A program made the translations under genes and the position numbers. Under the pieces are notes generated by a model. That model did not search any database. It had not been told where the DNA came from and was given only the letters and a program-made list of their open reading frames with translations. A stretch of DNA of 15,100 nucleotides from positions 1 to 15,100 of the forward strand of contig CAZJGF010000030.1 in assembly GCA_964545665.1 (NCBI GenBank), read 5' to 3'. Source of the stretch: CAZJGF01 sp964545665. Its GTDB lineage: Bacteria > Chloroflexota > Dehalococcoidia > GIF9 > AB-539-J10. Numbering within the stretch: position 1 is the first letter of the stretch; every line of letters starts with the position of its first letter. Shown piece after piece: positions 6,647 to 13,918 of this stretch.

Positions 6647-7321
6647 ATGCCTAAGATACTAATCATCGAAGATGAACCGGACATTGCTGATTTTGTCAGG
6701 CGCGGACTGGCTCTCAAAGGCTTTCAAGTTGAGGTTGCCCACACTGGATACCAAGGATTGGAGATTGCCCAGTCGAGCTACCCTGACGTGGTGGTTCTAG
6801 ACCTTATGCTCCCGGACGCAGATGGCCTTGAGATCTGCCGGGAACTGCGTGCGAGTGGTGATATGGGTATTGTCATCCTCACCGCTCGTAGCTTGGTTGG
6901 TGAGCGCGTTCGAGGTCTTGAGGCCGGTGCTGACGACTATCTCCCCAAGCCTTTCGCCTTCGATGAACTGCTGGCGCGTATCAGGGCGGTACTTCGTCGG
7001 CGCTCCTCCCATGGAGAGGGCATAATTCGGGTAGGTGACCTAGTGGTCGACCTAGAAAGACGACAGGTGCGGCGAGGTAATCGGGTGATAAATCTGACAA
7101 CGCGCGAATTTGACTTGCTCAAGCTGCTTGCACAGCATGCTGGCAAGCCGTTGCGCCGAGAGTTCATCGTCGAGCATGTCTGGGGTTACGAATTTGAAGG
7201 GGAGACAGACCCGGTCAAAGTGTATATTAGCTTCCTGAGGCGGAAGCTGAACTTAGAGGGGGAAGCGGACCTAATACATGCGCTGCATGGTTTCGGCTAT
7301 GTCCTTGAGGAGAGACCATGA
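6647..7321 (+). CDS. OmpR/PhoB-family response regulator
   Basis: The 224-residue length is standard. The receiver domain (1-118) has the acidic pair Glu8-Asp9 in IIEDEPD, phospho-acceptor Asp52 in VVLDLMLPDADG, Thr79 in VILTARS and Lys101 in DDYLPKPFAFDELLARI. The C-terminal DNA-binding domain (about 127-222) is the winged helix of this family, with LTTREFDLLKLLAQHAGKPL, then VWGYEFEGETDPVKVYISFL and the closing HGFGYVLE. The ribosome site (GGGTAGGG) is weak and close to the ATG, as fits a short leader. The stop overlaps the kinase start in ATGA, so the two are translationally coupled. Target genes are unknown; the divergent lipoprotein cluster is a candidate by position only. Confidence 0.97.
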   Translation: MPKILIIEDEPDIADFVRRGLALKGFQVEVAHTGYQGLEIAQSSYPDVVVLDLMLPDADGLEICRELRASGDMGIVILTARSLVGERVRGLEAGADDYLPKPFAFDELLARIRAVLRRRSSHGEGIIRVGDLVVDLERRQVRRGNRVINLTTREFDLLKLLAQHAGKPLRREFIVEHVWGYEFEGETDPVKVYISFLRRKLNLEGEADLIHALHGFGYVLEERP

Positions 7322-8790
7322 GAATGAGCCTGCGCCGGCAGATTTCCCTGTGGTACGCCTTAGCCATACCCCTTCTTATACTCGGCTTGACATTCATGGC
7401 GCAACAGGTTATGGTGGCGAGCCTGCGCGCCGGTGTTGACGAGCGTCTGCAACAACGTACTGAGGTGGTAGCCAGAGCCATCACCTCCAGCCCTAGCACT
7501 GATCCCCAGGACTATGAGGATTTGATAGAGTGGCTTACTGAACAGCAACTGCCGTATGTTCCTGCCATACTGCGAATAAGCGACCCCCAGCGGAATGCGC
7601 TGGCTACGTTTGGTGATATCCCTGATCCCATGGTTCCGATCATGGACCGCCAGTTGCTACTGCCGGAGGTCGATGAAGGAAGGTTCGAGACTGTCAGAAT
7701 TAGGGGCCACGAAGCATTGCGGCTATATACAATCCCAGTTCGTGACTCGTCCACCCTGAAGACTGTTGCCTTTATACAGACTGGCGATAGCCTTGCTGAG
7801 GTAGTTGCGGCACAGGAACAGCTATGGCGATACGCCCTCATTGTGGGCGTTGTGGGCAGCCTTATGGCACTCTTGGTGGGACTGTTCATTATAAGGCGAG
7901 GGCTCCGTCCACTGGACACAATCCTTAACCGGGTGCAGGATATACAGAGCGAAAACCTTGCTTCCGGACTTCCAGAAGAACCCCGCCCTCCAGAGCTACA
8001 GCAACTGGCGGATAGCCTGAATAGTATGTTGCACCGACTTGACACAGCATTTAAGACAAGGGAGGTCTTTGTTGCCAGTGTTTCTCACGACCTCAAGACT
8101 CCACTCACCGTGCTGCAAGGGCAAATAGACGTCTTGCTCATGGAACCGTCAATGAATGCTGTGACAAAGCGGAGCCTAGATAGCATGGCAAGAGAGGTAC
8201 GCAGACTGGTCCGAATGGCCAATAACCTGCTGCTGAACGCACAACTGGAGTCAGCCCCTGTCTTCATACCTGGCGAGGTTAACCTCCGGGAACTAATAGA
8301 CGAGGTCGTCAGGGAGGCACGAGTATTGGCTGAGGGCTTGGACCTCAAGGTCTCCACTCCCAAGGTTGTTGTGCTCCCCGGAGACTATGACTTGCTCAAA
8401 CAAATGGTGCTGAACGTTGTTGATAATGCGATAAAATTCACTCCGAGGGGAGGCTCCATCGAACTGGTGCTGAGCCAAGAAGAAGGCTATGCCATCCTCA
8501 AGGTGTCGGACACAGGACAAGGCATACCACCGGAACATCTACCCCACGTTACCGAACCGTTTTACAAAGCTGATGCCTCTCGGAAGTCTGGAAGTGGGGG
8601 AGTAGGACTGGGGTTGGCCATTGTCAAACAGATTATCGACCTCCACAATGGTCAGGTCGAGATACGCAGTCAGGAGGGAGTTGGAACAACGGTGATCACG
8701 CGTCTACCACTTGAGTTGGTGACCGGCAGCAGGGCATCTCTGTGGGAAACGCAGAACTTAGGCAGAAGAGTGAATGTGACTGAGGACTGA
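7318..8790 (+). CDS. Membrane sensor histidine kinase (HisKA/HATPase_c)
   Basis: A 490-residue kinase with two membrane segments (about 11-34 and 172-193) around an outer sensor domain of about 135 residues that I cannot name. A HAMP linker follows (about 193-246, RRGLRPLDTILNRVQDI). The H box has His257 in VASVSHDLKTPLTVL, the N box is NVVDNAIKFTPRGG (366-379), the G1 box DTGQGI (398-403), and the G2 box GGVGLGLAIVKQIIDLH (427-443). All catalytic parts are intact, so it should phosphorylate the upstream regulator. A 25-residue tail after the ATPase domain has no known role. It starts at ATG 7318 within the regulator stop. The signal sensed is unknown. Confidence 0.97.
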   Translation: MRMSLRRQISLWYALAIPLLILGLTFMAQQVMVASLRAGVDERLQQRTEVVARAITSSPSTDPQDYEDLIEWLTEQQLPYVPAILRISDPQRNALATFGDIPDPMVPIMDRQLLLPEVDEGRFETVRIRGHEALRLYTIPVRDSSTLKTVAFIQTGDSLAEVVAAQEQLWRYALIVGVVGSLMALLVGLFIIRRGLRPLDTILNRVQDIQSENLASGLPEEPRPPELQQLADSLNSMLHRLDTAFKTREVFVASVSHDLKTPLTVLQGQIDVLLMEPSMNAVTKRSLDSMAREVRRLVRMANNLLLNAQLESAPVFIPGEVNLRELIDEVVREARVLAEGLDLKVSTPKVVVLPGDYDLLKQMVLNVVDNAIKFTPRGGSIELVLSQEEGYAILKVSDTGQGIPPEHLPHVTEPFYKADASRKSGSGGVGLGLAIVKQIIDLHNGQVEIRSQEGVGTTVITRLPLELVTGSRASLWETQNLGRRVNVTED

Positions 8791-8869
8791 AGTCAATTTT
8801 CATGAACGTATCATGCCCTCAAGTAGCCCACATAACCTAGCTCCAGTTTAGTTATTGCCTTCGTATGAC

Positions 8870-9280
8870 TCATTCCTCTATTCGGTGCAATGCCAGCGCG
8901 GCTTGGCCAAGTTGAAGGCCTTTGCGGAGCCGGCTCAACAAAATGAGTTCTGGTTCCCGAATTAATGATTTAAGCAGAAGTTGGAACTAGGAACTGGTAT
9001 CACCAAATTCTGCGGTGGAGACCGTCGCCAGCAACTGCACCAGTTGGCAGAGAACCTGAACCATCTGTTCGCTCTGTTTTCCCTGTGCTTGTCTGTGTCT
9101 CCTGTAATAGTGGTGCAGGAGACAGAATCTGCCGACTATTCTGTCTATGTTCTTCTGTCCCTTCTGACTATGACGCGACACAACGTGTGAGAACCAGAGA
9201 TGTTTTCGCACACGATAATTGGAGCTGCTAGCCGACCTTCTCCTTGCGAACCCAAACTTACCCGCAGTGTAGTGAGTCAT
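8870..9280 (-). pseudogene. Possible decayed ORF with one in-frame stop
   Basis: A minus-strand frame from 9280 runs 97 codons to a TAG at 8987-8989. It then continues in the same frame to a TGA at 8870. The second piece reads LLKSLIREPELILLSRLRKG then LQLGQAALALHRIEE, a helical sequence of good coding character. The first piece is rich in Arg, His and Gln and is less convincing. No ribosome site is seen at the start and no family is recognised. Confidence 0.25.
9096..9124. repeat. Inverted repeat, nine-base arms
   Basis: TGTCTCCTG and CAGGAGACA pair perfectly around an 11-base gap. No T run follows on either strand. Role unknown. Confidence 0.45.
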
Positions 9281-9592
9281 GTGGTTACAATATCACGACA
9301 AGCCTAGAATGAAACCTGACAAATTTTGAGTGGGGGAGAATATGGCAAAATGTAAGAGAGGCGCCCTACACCAGCTCAATAGCACATAGGTCTGACCACC
9401 TCATTTATGCCACCACTAACCGATGAAAACCTCAACCTCAACTGGCCCAGCAAGCCACAGAGCAATTGGCTTCTGCCTTACAAACCTATGTTAGATAGTT
9501 GCCTTGTTCGCCTAACCTAAGATTTTGCCTCTGATAATTCATTCCTCGGCTCCACTACCATTCGGTCTAAGTCACTAACCCGCATTACAAGA

Positions 9593-9907
9593 CTAATCAG
9601 TCTTTTTCGGCGTTTTAACTTTTTGTGTTTTCCTGTGTTTCCACCCAAGGATGGCAAGTAGCTCTCCCACGGAAGCATCAGTCACTTCATCCCTAATCGT
9701 CACATTGGGGTGAATGCTGTACGTGTTATTTCTGCCAAGTTTAGTTCTACTGATGTATCCCGCTTTCTCAAGGTCAAGAATTAATTTGTGGGTTGTCCTT
9801 TCAGTCAAGCCAACATCATTACCTATTTCTCTAGCCGTTCTTGATGGATTCTTGGCAACTGATGCCAACACTAAGCCGTGGCTTGTAAACAGAGTCCAGT
9901 TAGCCAT
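9593..9907 (-). CDS. Winged helix-turn-helix transcriptional regulator (MarR/ArsR-like)
   Basis: A 104-residue DNA-binding protein. It starts MANWTLFTSHGLVLASVAKN, a first helix of the type seen in small MarR-like regulators. Then comes a helix-turn-helix (about 22-53): PSRTAREIGNDVGLTERTTH with recognition helix ERTTHKLILDLEKAGYI, and a wing ISRTKLGRNNTYSIHP (52-67). The C-terminus is short and basic (HRKTQKVKTPKK). I chose ATG 9907 because GGGAGGT lies eight bases before it; a longer frame from TTG 9961 would cover the -35 box of the opposite promoter and lacks a ribosome site. No ligand domain is present. Its upstream region holds face-to-face promoters and repeated ATACTAG sites, so it is the natural repressor of itself and of the coiled-coil genes opposite (inference). 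Confidence 0.87.
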   Translation of the reverse strand: MANWTLFTSHGLVLASVAKNPSRTAREIGNDVGLTERTTHKLILDLEKAGYISRTKLGRNNTYSIHPNVTIRDEVTDASVGELLAILGWKHRKTQKVKTPKKTD

Positions 9908-9954
9908 TCGCAGATACCTCCCAAAATTTTCCTTATTCTGGTCTACAAAACCCC

Positions 9955-9982
9955 TTGACAACCACCAAAACTCTGGTATAAT
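9955..9982 (+). promoter_or_regulatory. Consensus sigma-70 promoter facing the coiled-coil genes
   Basis: TTGACA (9955-9960) and TATAAT (9977-9982) both match the consensus exactly, 16 bases apart. Transcription would start near 9989, inside the first ATACTAG site. The first plus-strand ORF candidate begins at 10124 and the first certain gene at 10448, so the leader is either long or holds small genes. Confidence 0.8.
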
Positions 9983-9983
9983 A

Positions 9984-10032
9984 ATACTAGATAACTGTTT
10001 CTAGTATATTTTATCAAGCTTCAATATACTAG
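9984..10032. promoter_or_regulatory. Operator cluster: three ATACTAG half-sites between opposed promoters
   Basis: ATACTAG occurs at 9984-9990, as CTAGTAT at 10001-10007, and as ATACTAG at 10026-10032. The last two form a ten-base perfect inverted repeat, CTAGTATATT (10001-10010) and AATATACTAG (10023-10032). The outer sites lie at the two predicted transcription starts, where a bound repressor would block both promoters. Confidence 0.65.
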
Positions 10033-10033
10033 A

Positions 10034-10063
10034 ATTATATGGCTAAAGTTAAGGAGTTGTCAA
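10034..10063 (-). promoter_or_regulatory. Consensus sigma-70 promoter for the winged-helix regulator
   Basis: On the minus strand TTGACA (10063-10058) and TATAAT (10039-10034) match exactly, 18 bases apart. Transcription would start near 10027 and run toward the regulator, crossing the opposing promoter. The -35 sits within GTTGTCAAG, the inverted copy of CTTGACAAC at the other promoter. Confidence 0.75.
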
Positions 10064-10123
10064 GAGGGTAGAGGTACCAAATAACTAAGGCGGTGAGAAT
10101 CTTGCCCTAGGAGAAGATGTGTA

Positions 10124-10258
10124 ATGAGAGTTGTATTCGCTCGAAGCCGACGTCCTAGACGCGGTGGCAACATACATTTAGGCAGAGGCAGCCATACCTG
10201 GTATGAGCAATATCTCAGGTGTAGGTGTATTCGTGATATCGAGACCCCCGGGAAGTAG
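10124..10258 (+). CDS. Small basic ORF, 44 residues, unproven
   Basis: ATG at 10124 follows an AGGAGA site about ten bases upstream. The product starts MRVVFARSRRPRRGGNIHLG, very basic, and has a CRC motif near its end (LRCRCIRDIETPGK). It stops five bases before the next small ORF. No family is recognised. Tight spacing behind a consensus promoter speaks for it; its short length speaks against. Confidence 0.3.
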   Translation: MRVVFARSRRPRRGGNIHLGRGSHTWYEQYLRCRCIRDIETPGK

Positions 10259-10263
10259 CAGAT

Positions 10264-10431
10264 ATGGTAAGCATGCCAGATACGGAGATACCCAAGCTGA
10301 ACGAGCTCGTAATGGTACGTCAAGCGAAGGTGATTTCAGCCAGAATTTACCTTAGCCAGCTCGCGCTGAGCTGCCCGCTTGACGCGAAAGGCCAAAATGA
10401 ACGTCAAAACGTGAGTTTGGGCGAAAACTAG
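10264..10431 (+). CDS. Small ORF, 55 residues, directly before the coiled-coil genes
   Basis: ATG at 10264 has a modest GGAAG site eight bases before. The product begins MVSMPDTEIPKLNELVMVRQ, then AKVISARIYLSQLALSCPLD, a plausible helical segment, and ends 16 bases before the first coiled-coil gene. Codon use resembles that of the genes after it. No family is recognised. Confidence 0.35.
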   Translation: MVSMPDTEIPKLNELVMVRQAKVISARIYLSQLALSCPLDAKGQNERQNVSLGEN

Positions 10432-10447
10432 GAAAAGGAGGAAGGAC

Positions 10448-10906
10448 ATGGCAACGACACCAAAACCAGATGCAGGGGAGCAGCACAAGATCCTGACCAA
10501 GACGCTGCCCAGCATTCTGGACGAGATGGAGGAGAACATCCGTCTGGCGGCTGAGGCAGCGAGAAGGGCTGAGGAAGCTGCTACTGCCTCCAAGGCAGCA
10601 GCGGCAGCAGCAATCAAGGCCTCAGAAGAGGCACGCCGTGCTGGAGAGAAGGCAGCAGAAGAGGCTACCAGACAAGCCCGGGAAGCTTTGGCTGAAGCAG
10701 CAAGAAAAGCTCATGAGGCGGCTGAGGAAGCGGAGAGAATAGCCAAGGATGCTGCCGGGGAGGCGACCAGGAAGGCGCAGGAAGTAGCTGCTGAAGTGAA
10801 GGACCTGGCTCTTGAGCTGGCTCTGGTAATCAGGAACGCCAACATCCACGGTTCTGATGCATTCGTCAAAGAACTTGACGGCTTCAGGGACAAGTGGTCG
10901 AAGTAA
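10448..10906 (+). CDS. Alanine-rich coiled-coil protein A (152 residues)
   Basis: After a short polar lead comes the motif TLPSILDEMEENI (19-31), shared with the next two genes. Residues 32-118 are one long Ala/Glu/Arg/Lys-rich helix (repeats such as AEAARRAEEAA and EEARRAGEKAAEEATR) with no proline and almost no aromatic residues, a coiled-coil or surface-binding amphipathic helix. The C-terminal part (about 119-152, LALELALVIRNANIHGSDAF) is more hydrophobic and may be a separate helical cap. No signal peptide or membrane segment is present. AAAAGGAGG lies seven bases before the ATG. It resembles apolipoprotein- or LEA-like sequences only by composition; no function can be named. Confidence 0.85.
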   Translation: MATTPKPDAGEQHKILTKTLPSILDEMEENIRLAAEAARRAEEAATASKAAAAAAIKASEEARRAGEKAAEEATRQAREALAEAARKAHEAAEEAERIAKDAAGEATRKAQEVAAEVKDLALELALVIRNANIHGSDAFVKELDGFRDKWSK

Positions 10907-10997
10907 GAGAAGGTTGACTTCCTCATCTCTGGTAAGGACTAGCATCGGACATAACTTGAGGTAGCAAGAAGCGAAAGTCTGGATAGGAGATACAGAA

Positions 10998-11330
10998 ATG
11001 GCTAGTGAAAGAACAACGCCCAGAATAATGACAGAACCTCTTCCTCGAATTCTTGATGAGATCGAGGATAGCATCAAGGCAGCTAATGAGGCTGCCAAGG
11101 ACGCTAGACAAGCGGCAGAAGAAGCCCGTAAAGCTGGGGAAAAAGCCGCTGGCGAAGCTGCGAGGGTGGCTGCTGAAGCAATAGGCAGGGTTGAGCAGAT
11201 CGCCAAGAATGCCCTGCAACTGGCCGAGTTAGTAAACTTGGCAGTCATGGAAGCAGCGACTGCTGCGGAGAAGAGGCTCTCAGCAGAGAAGGAATCAGAA
11301 AGTCAAAGTAAGAAAAAGGCAGCTCGATAG
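10998..11330 (+). CDS. Alanine-rich coiled-coil protein B (110 residues)
   Basis: The shared motif appears as RIMTEPLPRILDEIEDSI (9-26), followed by a short helix with the second shared motif EEARKAGEKAAGEAAR (41-56). A less repetitive part follows (RVEQIAKNALQLAELVNLAV), and a basic Lys-rich tail ends the protein. It is soluble by appearance. AGGAG lies eight bases before the ATG. It is 91 bases after gene A and 39 before gene C, so the three likely form one operon. It is the smallest member and may be the minimal form of the family. Confidence 0.85.
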   Translation: MASERTTPRIMTEPLPRILDEIEDSIKAANEAAKDARQAAEEARKAGEKAAGEAARVAAEAIGRVEQIAKNALQLAELVNLAVMEAATAAEKRLSAEKESESQSKKKAAR

Positions 11331-11369
11331 GGACGTTGTCGGCCAGAAAATAACGGGAAGGAGGGCAAG

Positions 11370-13325
11370 ATGGTAGACAAAAATATTAACCGACCTGAAC
11401 CAGAGATTCCAGAGGAACCGAAGATAATGAGGAGACCGCTTCCTCAGATTCTCGACGAGATGGAAGAGAATATTCGACTAGCTGCCGAAGCAGCTAGGAG
11501 GGCTGAGGAAGCCGCTAGAGCAGCTAGAGAGGCTGCTGGAGCAGCTACTGGAGCATCCGAGGAAGCCGCCAAAAGGGCTGAGGAGGCCCGTGAGGCTGGA
11601 GAAAAGGCTGCTGAGACAGCTACTCGAGCAGCTACTTCAGCAGCAGCTAAAGCTGAGGAGACAGCCAGGGCAGCAAGACAGGCAGCTGAGGAGGCAGTGC
11701 GAAAGGCTGAGGGGGCAGATAAAGCAGCCCGAGAAGCAGTTGCGGCATTCAAAATGGCAGCTGACGAAGCTGCTAAGAGGGCTGAGGGGGCGAGTGCTGC
11801 CGCTAGGGAAGCTGCCGAGGCGGCTATGAAGGAATTGGAGAGGGCAGCTGCTGAAGCGGCAAGGAGGGCTGAGGAAGCAAGTGCTGCTGCCAGAGAAGCT
11901 GCTGAGACAGCAACAAGGGCGGCTGAAGAAGCTGCCGCCAGGGCTGAAGAGGCGGCTCTGAAAGCCGAGGGAACGGCCAGAGACGCCAAATATGCTGCCG
12001 AGGCAGCCACTACAAAAGCCGAGGAAGTAGAGCTCGCAGCGAGGCAAGCTGCTGCTGCTGCTGCCAGGGCGGCTGAAGAGGCTGCCGAAAGGGCTGAAGA
12101 GACAGCTAGGTTAGCTACGGGCGCCGTTGACGAAGCCGTCGAAGCGGCGCATGCCGCTGGCAAGCAGGCTGAGGAAAGTGCGAAAGTAGCCAAGGCAGCC
12201 GTCGCCAAAGTAACAGAAAGCCCGACTGCAGAAACAGCCGTGGAGTCTGAGAATGCGGGGAGAAAGGCCAAACGAGCGGCCGCAGCTGCATTCCAGGCAG
12301 CTGAAGAGGTCAGGAGGAAAGCTGAGCTAGCCGACATAGCTGGCGATGAAGCTATTGGGGCAGCGGCGAAAGTATCAGGACCAATTGCCGAGAGAGTTGA
12401 TGAGGCCGGTAGGGATGCCAAAGAGGCAGCGGCTACCGGTTTTAAGGTAGCTGATGACACTCGCAAGAAAGCTGGGCTAGCTGACATAGCTGGTGACGAA
12501 GCTACCGAGTCAGCGGCGCAGGCCTTACATCAACTGATAAGCAGAGCGGAAGCATTAGCCAAAGCGGCTGAAGAGGCTGCTGAAGCCGCCACAAGGGCAT
12601 CACAGTCAGCCAAGGAGGCGGCTGAGGCAGCAATGAGAGCTGCTGGGGAAGAGGCCGCCGCCAAAGCCGAGGAGGCCAAGAAAGCTGCTGAAGAGGCAGG
12701 GGTGAGAGCCGAAGAGGCAGCAAGAAAGGCTGGGGAGGCAGCCGAGGCGGCAATGAGGGCTGCCGGAGAGGAGGCAGCGGCTAAAGCCGAAGAGGCTAAG
12801 AAAGCTGCTGAGGCGGCAGCCGCTAGGGCACAAGAGGTAGGTGAAGCAGCCAGATTGGCTGCTGAGGCGGCAACTAAGGCTGCCGAGGCTGCTGCTGGGG
12901 AAGCAACTAAGGCTGCCGAAGCTGCTGCTGAAGCTGCCATGAAGGCATCCAATGAGGCGGCTGCACGCGCCGAAGAGGCAGCAAAGCGGGCTAAAGAGGC
13001 AGCCGAGGCGACAATGAGGGCTGTGGGGGAGGAGATGGCTAAAAAGGCTGAGGAGGCCAAGAAAGCTGCTGAGGCGGCAGGGGTGAAAGCTGAAGAGGCG
13101 GCAAGAAAGGCTAAGGAGGCAGCTGAAGCAATTGGCCTCGAGGCTAGAGAAGTAGCAGAAATAGCCCGCGCAGCCGCAGAGGAAGCCACCAAGAAAGCAG
13201 AGGAAGCACTACCAAGGAAAATTGTTGGTTCTCGGGAATTCTTGCTTGTTGTCGTCTTGGTCTTCCTTGGGGCAGTGGTCTCCGCTGTGCTAGTTGGCGT
13301 CGGGTTGCGGTATTTGGGGCCATAA
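11370..13325 (+). CDS. Tail-anchored alanine-rich coiled-coil protein C (651 residues)
   Basis: Residues 20-35 hold the shared motif MRRPLPQILDEMEENI and residues 72-87 the second one (EAREAGEKAAETATRA). Residues 36-612 are almost pure Ala/Glu/Lys/Arg helix. Two repeat families break it up: a 40-residue unit with ADIAGDEA (297-336 and 347-386), and a 40-residue unit AAMRAAGEEAAAKAEEAKKA (420-459, 460-481, and 547-586 as ATMRAVGEEMAKKAEEAKKA). Residues 624-647 are one membrane helix (FLLVVVLVFLGAVVSAVLVG) followed by a short LRYLGP tail, so the rod is anchored at its C-terminus with the bulk probably in the cytoplasm. GGAAGGAGGG precedes the ATG. If wholly helical, the rod would be tens of nanometres long. 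Function unknown. Confidence 0.87.
   Translation: MVDKNINRPEPEIPEEPKIMRRPLPQILDEMEENIRLAAEAARRAEEAARAAREAAGAATGASEEAAKRAEEAREAGEKAAETATRAATSAAAKAEETARAARQAAEEAVRKAEGADKAAREAVAAFKMAADEAAKRAEGASAAAREAAEAAMKELERAAAEAARRAEEASAAAREAAETATRAAEEAAARAEEAALKAEGTARDAKYAAEAATTKAEEVELAARQAAAAAARAAEEAAERAEETARLATGAVDEAVEAAHAAGKQAEESAKVAKAAVAKVTESPTAETAVESENAGRKAKRAAAAAFQAAEEVRRKAELADIAGDEAIGAAAKVSGPIAERVDEAGRDAKEAAATGFKVADDTRKKAGLADIAGDEATESAAQALHQLISRAEALAKAAEEAAEAATRASQSAKEAAEAAMRAAGEEAAAKAEEAKKAAEEAGVRAEEAARKAGEAAEAAMRAAGEEAAAKAEEAKKAAEAAAARAQEVGEAARLAAEAATKAAEAAAGEATKAAEAAAEAAMKASNEAAARAEEAAKRAKEAAEATMRAVGEEMAKKAEEAKKAAEAAGVKAEEAARKAKEAAEAIGLEAREVAEIARAAAEEATKKAEEALPRKIVGSREFLLVVVLVFLGAVVSAVLVGVGLRYLGP
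12258..12527 (+). repeat. Duplicated 40-codon unit within gene C
   Basis: Residues 297-336 (12258-12377) and 347-386 (12408-12527) align end to end: GRKAKRAAAAAFQAAEEVRR against GRDAKEAAATGFKVADDTRK, both followed by KA-L-ADIAGDEA. This is the only part of the rod with Asp, Ile and Gly in conserved places, so it may be a binding site or a break in the helix. Confidence 0.7.
12627..13127 (+). repeat. Three 40-codon repeats within gene C
   Basis: Units at 12627-12746, 12747-12812 (partial) and 13008-13127 code AAMRAAGEEAAAKAEEAKKA-type blocks. The first two are adjacent and nearly identical, which suggests recent tandem growth. Confidence 0.7.
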
Positions 13326-13573
13326 CAAGCGAGGTCAGTTGCTATAAGCAGTATGATCGTGGCTAGCTAAAACCTGGATTTTGAGCGGTTTCATGCGAAA
13401 TTGGCAGCTAAACTAGCCTATAAGTTGCTGAGGAAGTGCCTGTAGAAGCGCACGTATCCCTATCAGAGAAGTCTGTGGGAAGAACCTGTGTCGCCACGGG
13501 AATTGTGGCCTCCATTGCAGTGACAGTGCTTGAAGCGCTGAGAAACCCTGCGACTGTTATGAGGCAAGAGCAG

Positions 13574-13782
13574 CGTTTCAAAGTCAACTGTCTCCCGAGC
13601 CAAGGCGTTGGTGGGGCGTCTGCTGGCTGACACCACCCTACGTGGCTCTGGGACAAATGGTATTGAATTCGATAGAGGATTTCCAGAAGGCTTGGGCAGC
13701 ACATGGCGAAAAGATTATGGCTGGCATGCCTAACTACACCAACATCGAACCAATGGTCCAGATAAGCGAGATCGTAACGTAG
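13574..13782 (+). pseudogene. EthD-family protein remnant
   Basis: From 13630 one frame reads TPPYVALGQMVLNSIEDFQK, then AWAAHGEKIMAGMPNYTNIE and PMVQISEIVT. This is the C-terminal half of the EthD-type dimeric alpha/beta barrel family (PYVAxGxLxFDSxEDFQxA, then HxEEIMxDIPNYTNIxPxIQISE). The frame just upstream (13436-13627) ends in SQGVGGASAG, which matches the glycine-rich stretch preceding PPYV in the family, but in another phase. A one-base loss near 13628 therefore split the gene. The family's N-terminal half is not recognisable further upstream, so the gene is truncated as well. Not functional as written. Confidence 0.75.
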
Positions 13783-13918
13783 AAACATGCCAGCTAAGAC
13801 CGATTATAGATGATCTTCTAGGGAGATTTGACACTTCCCTCGCTCTATGCGAGGACAGCTCTGAGGTCACTGCTTTTCTCACTGACTTTCACAGCCTTCT
13901 TGAAGCCCTACTTACGGC

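Larger units (their letters stand above)
8791..9592. other. Gene-poor stretch
   Basis: No intact gene is seen. It holds a possible decayed minus-strand frame (listed separately), a nine-base inverted repeat, and a start-like ATG at 9342 with a GTGGGGGAG ribosome site whose frame (MAKCKRGALHQLNST) stops after 15 codons. Confidence 0.5.

Noticed and set aside
9183..9213. Imperfect inverted repeat CGTGTG...CACACG
   Set aside because: Mismatch in the stem and no adjacent gene to give it a role.
9407..9520. 37-codon plus-strand ORF in the gene-poor stretch
   Set aside because: No ribosome site and no motif.
10038..10070. ATG with ten codons (MAKVKELSRG) on plus after the operators
   Set aside because: No ribosome site and very short; its bases are explained by the minus promoter and its inverted -35 copy.
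10622..13192. Several long minus-strand frames rich in Ala, Ser and Leu opposite the coiled-coil genes
   Set aside because: They are mirror frames produced by the GCN/GAR-rich codons of genes A to C, and lack ribosome sites.
13838..13854. Six-base stem-loop CCTCGC-TCTAT-GCGAGG after the EthD remnant
   Set aside because: Too short and without a T run to call a terminator.
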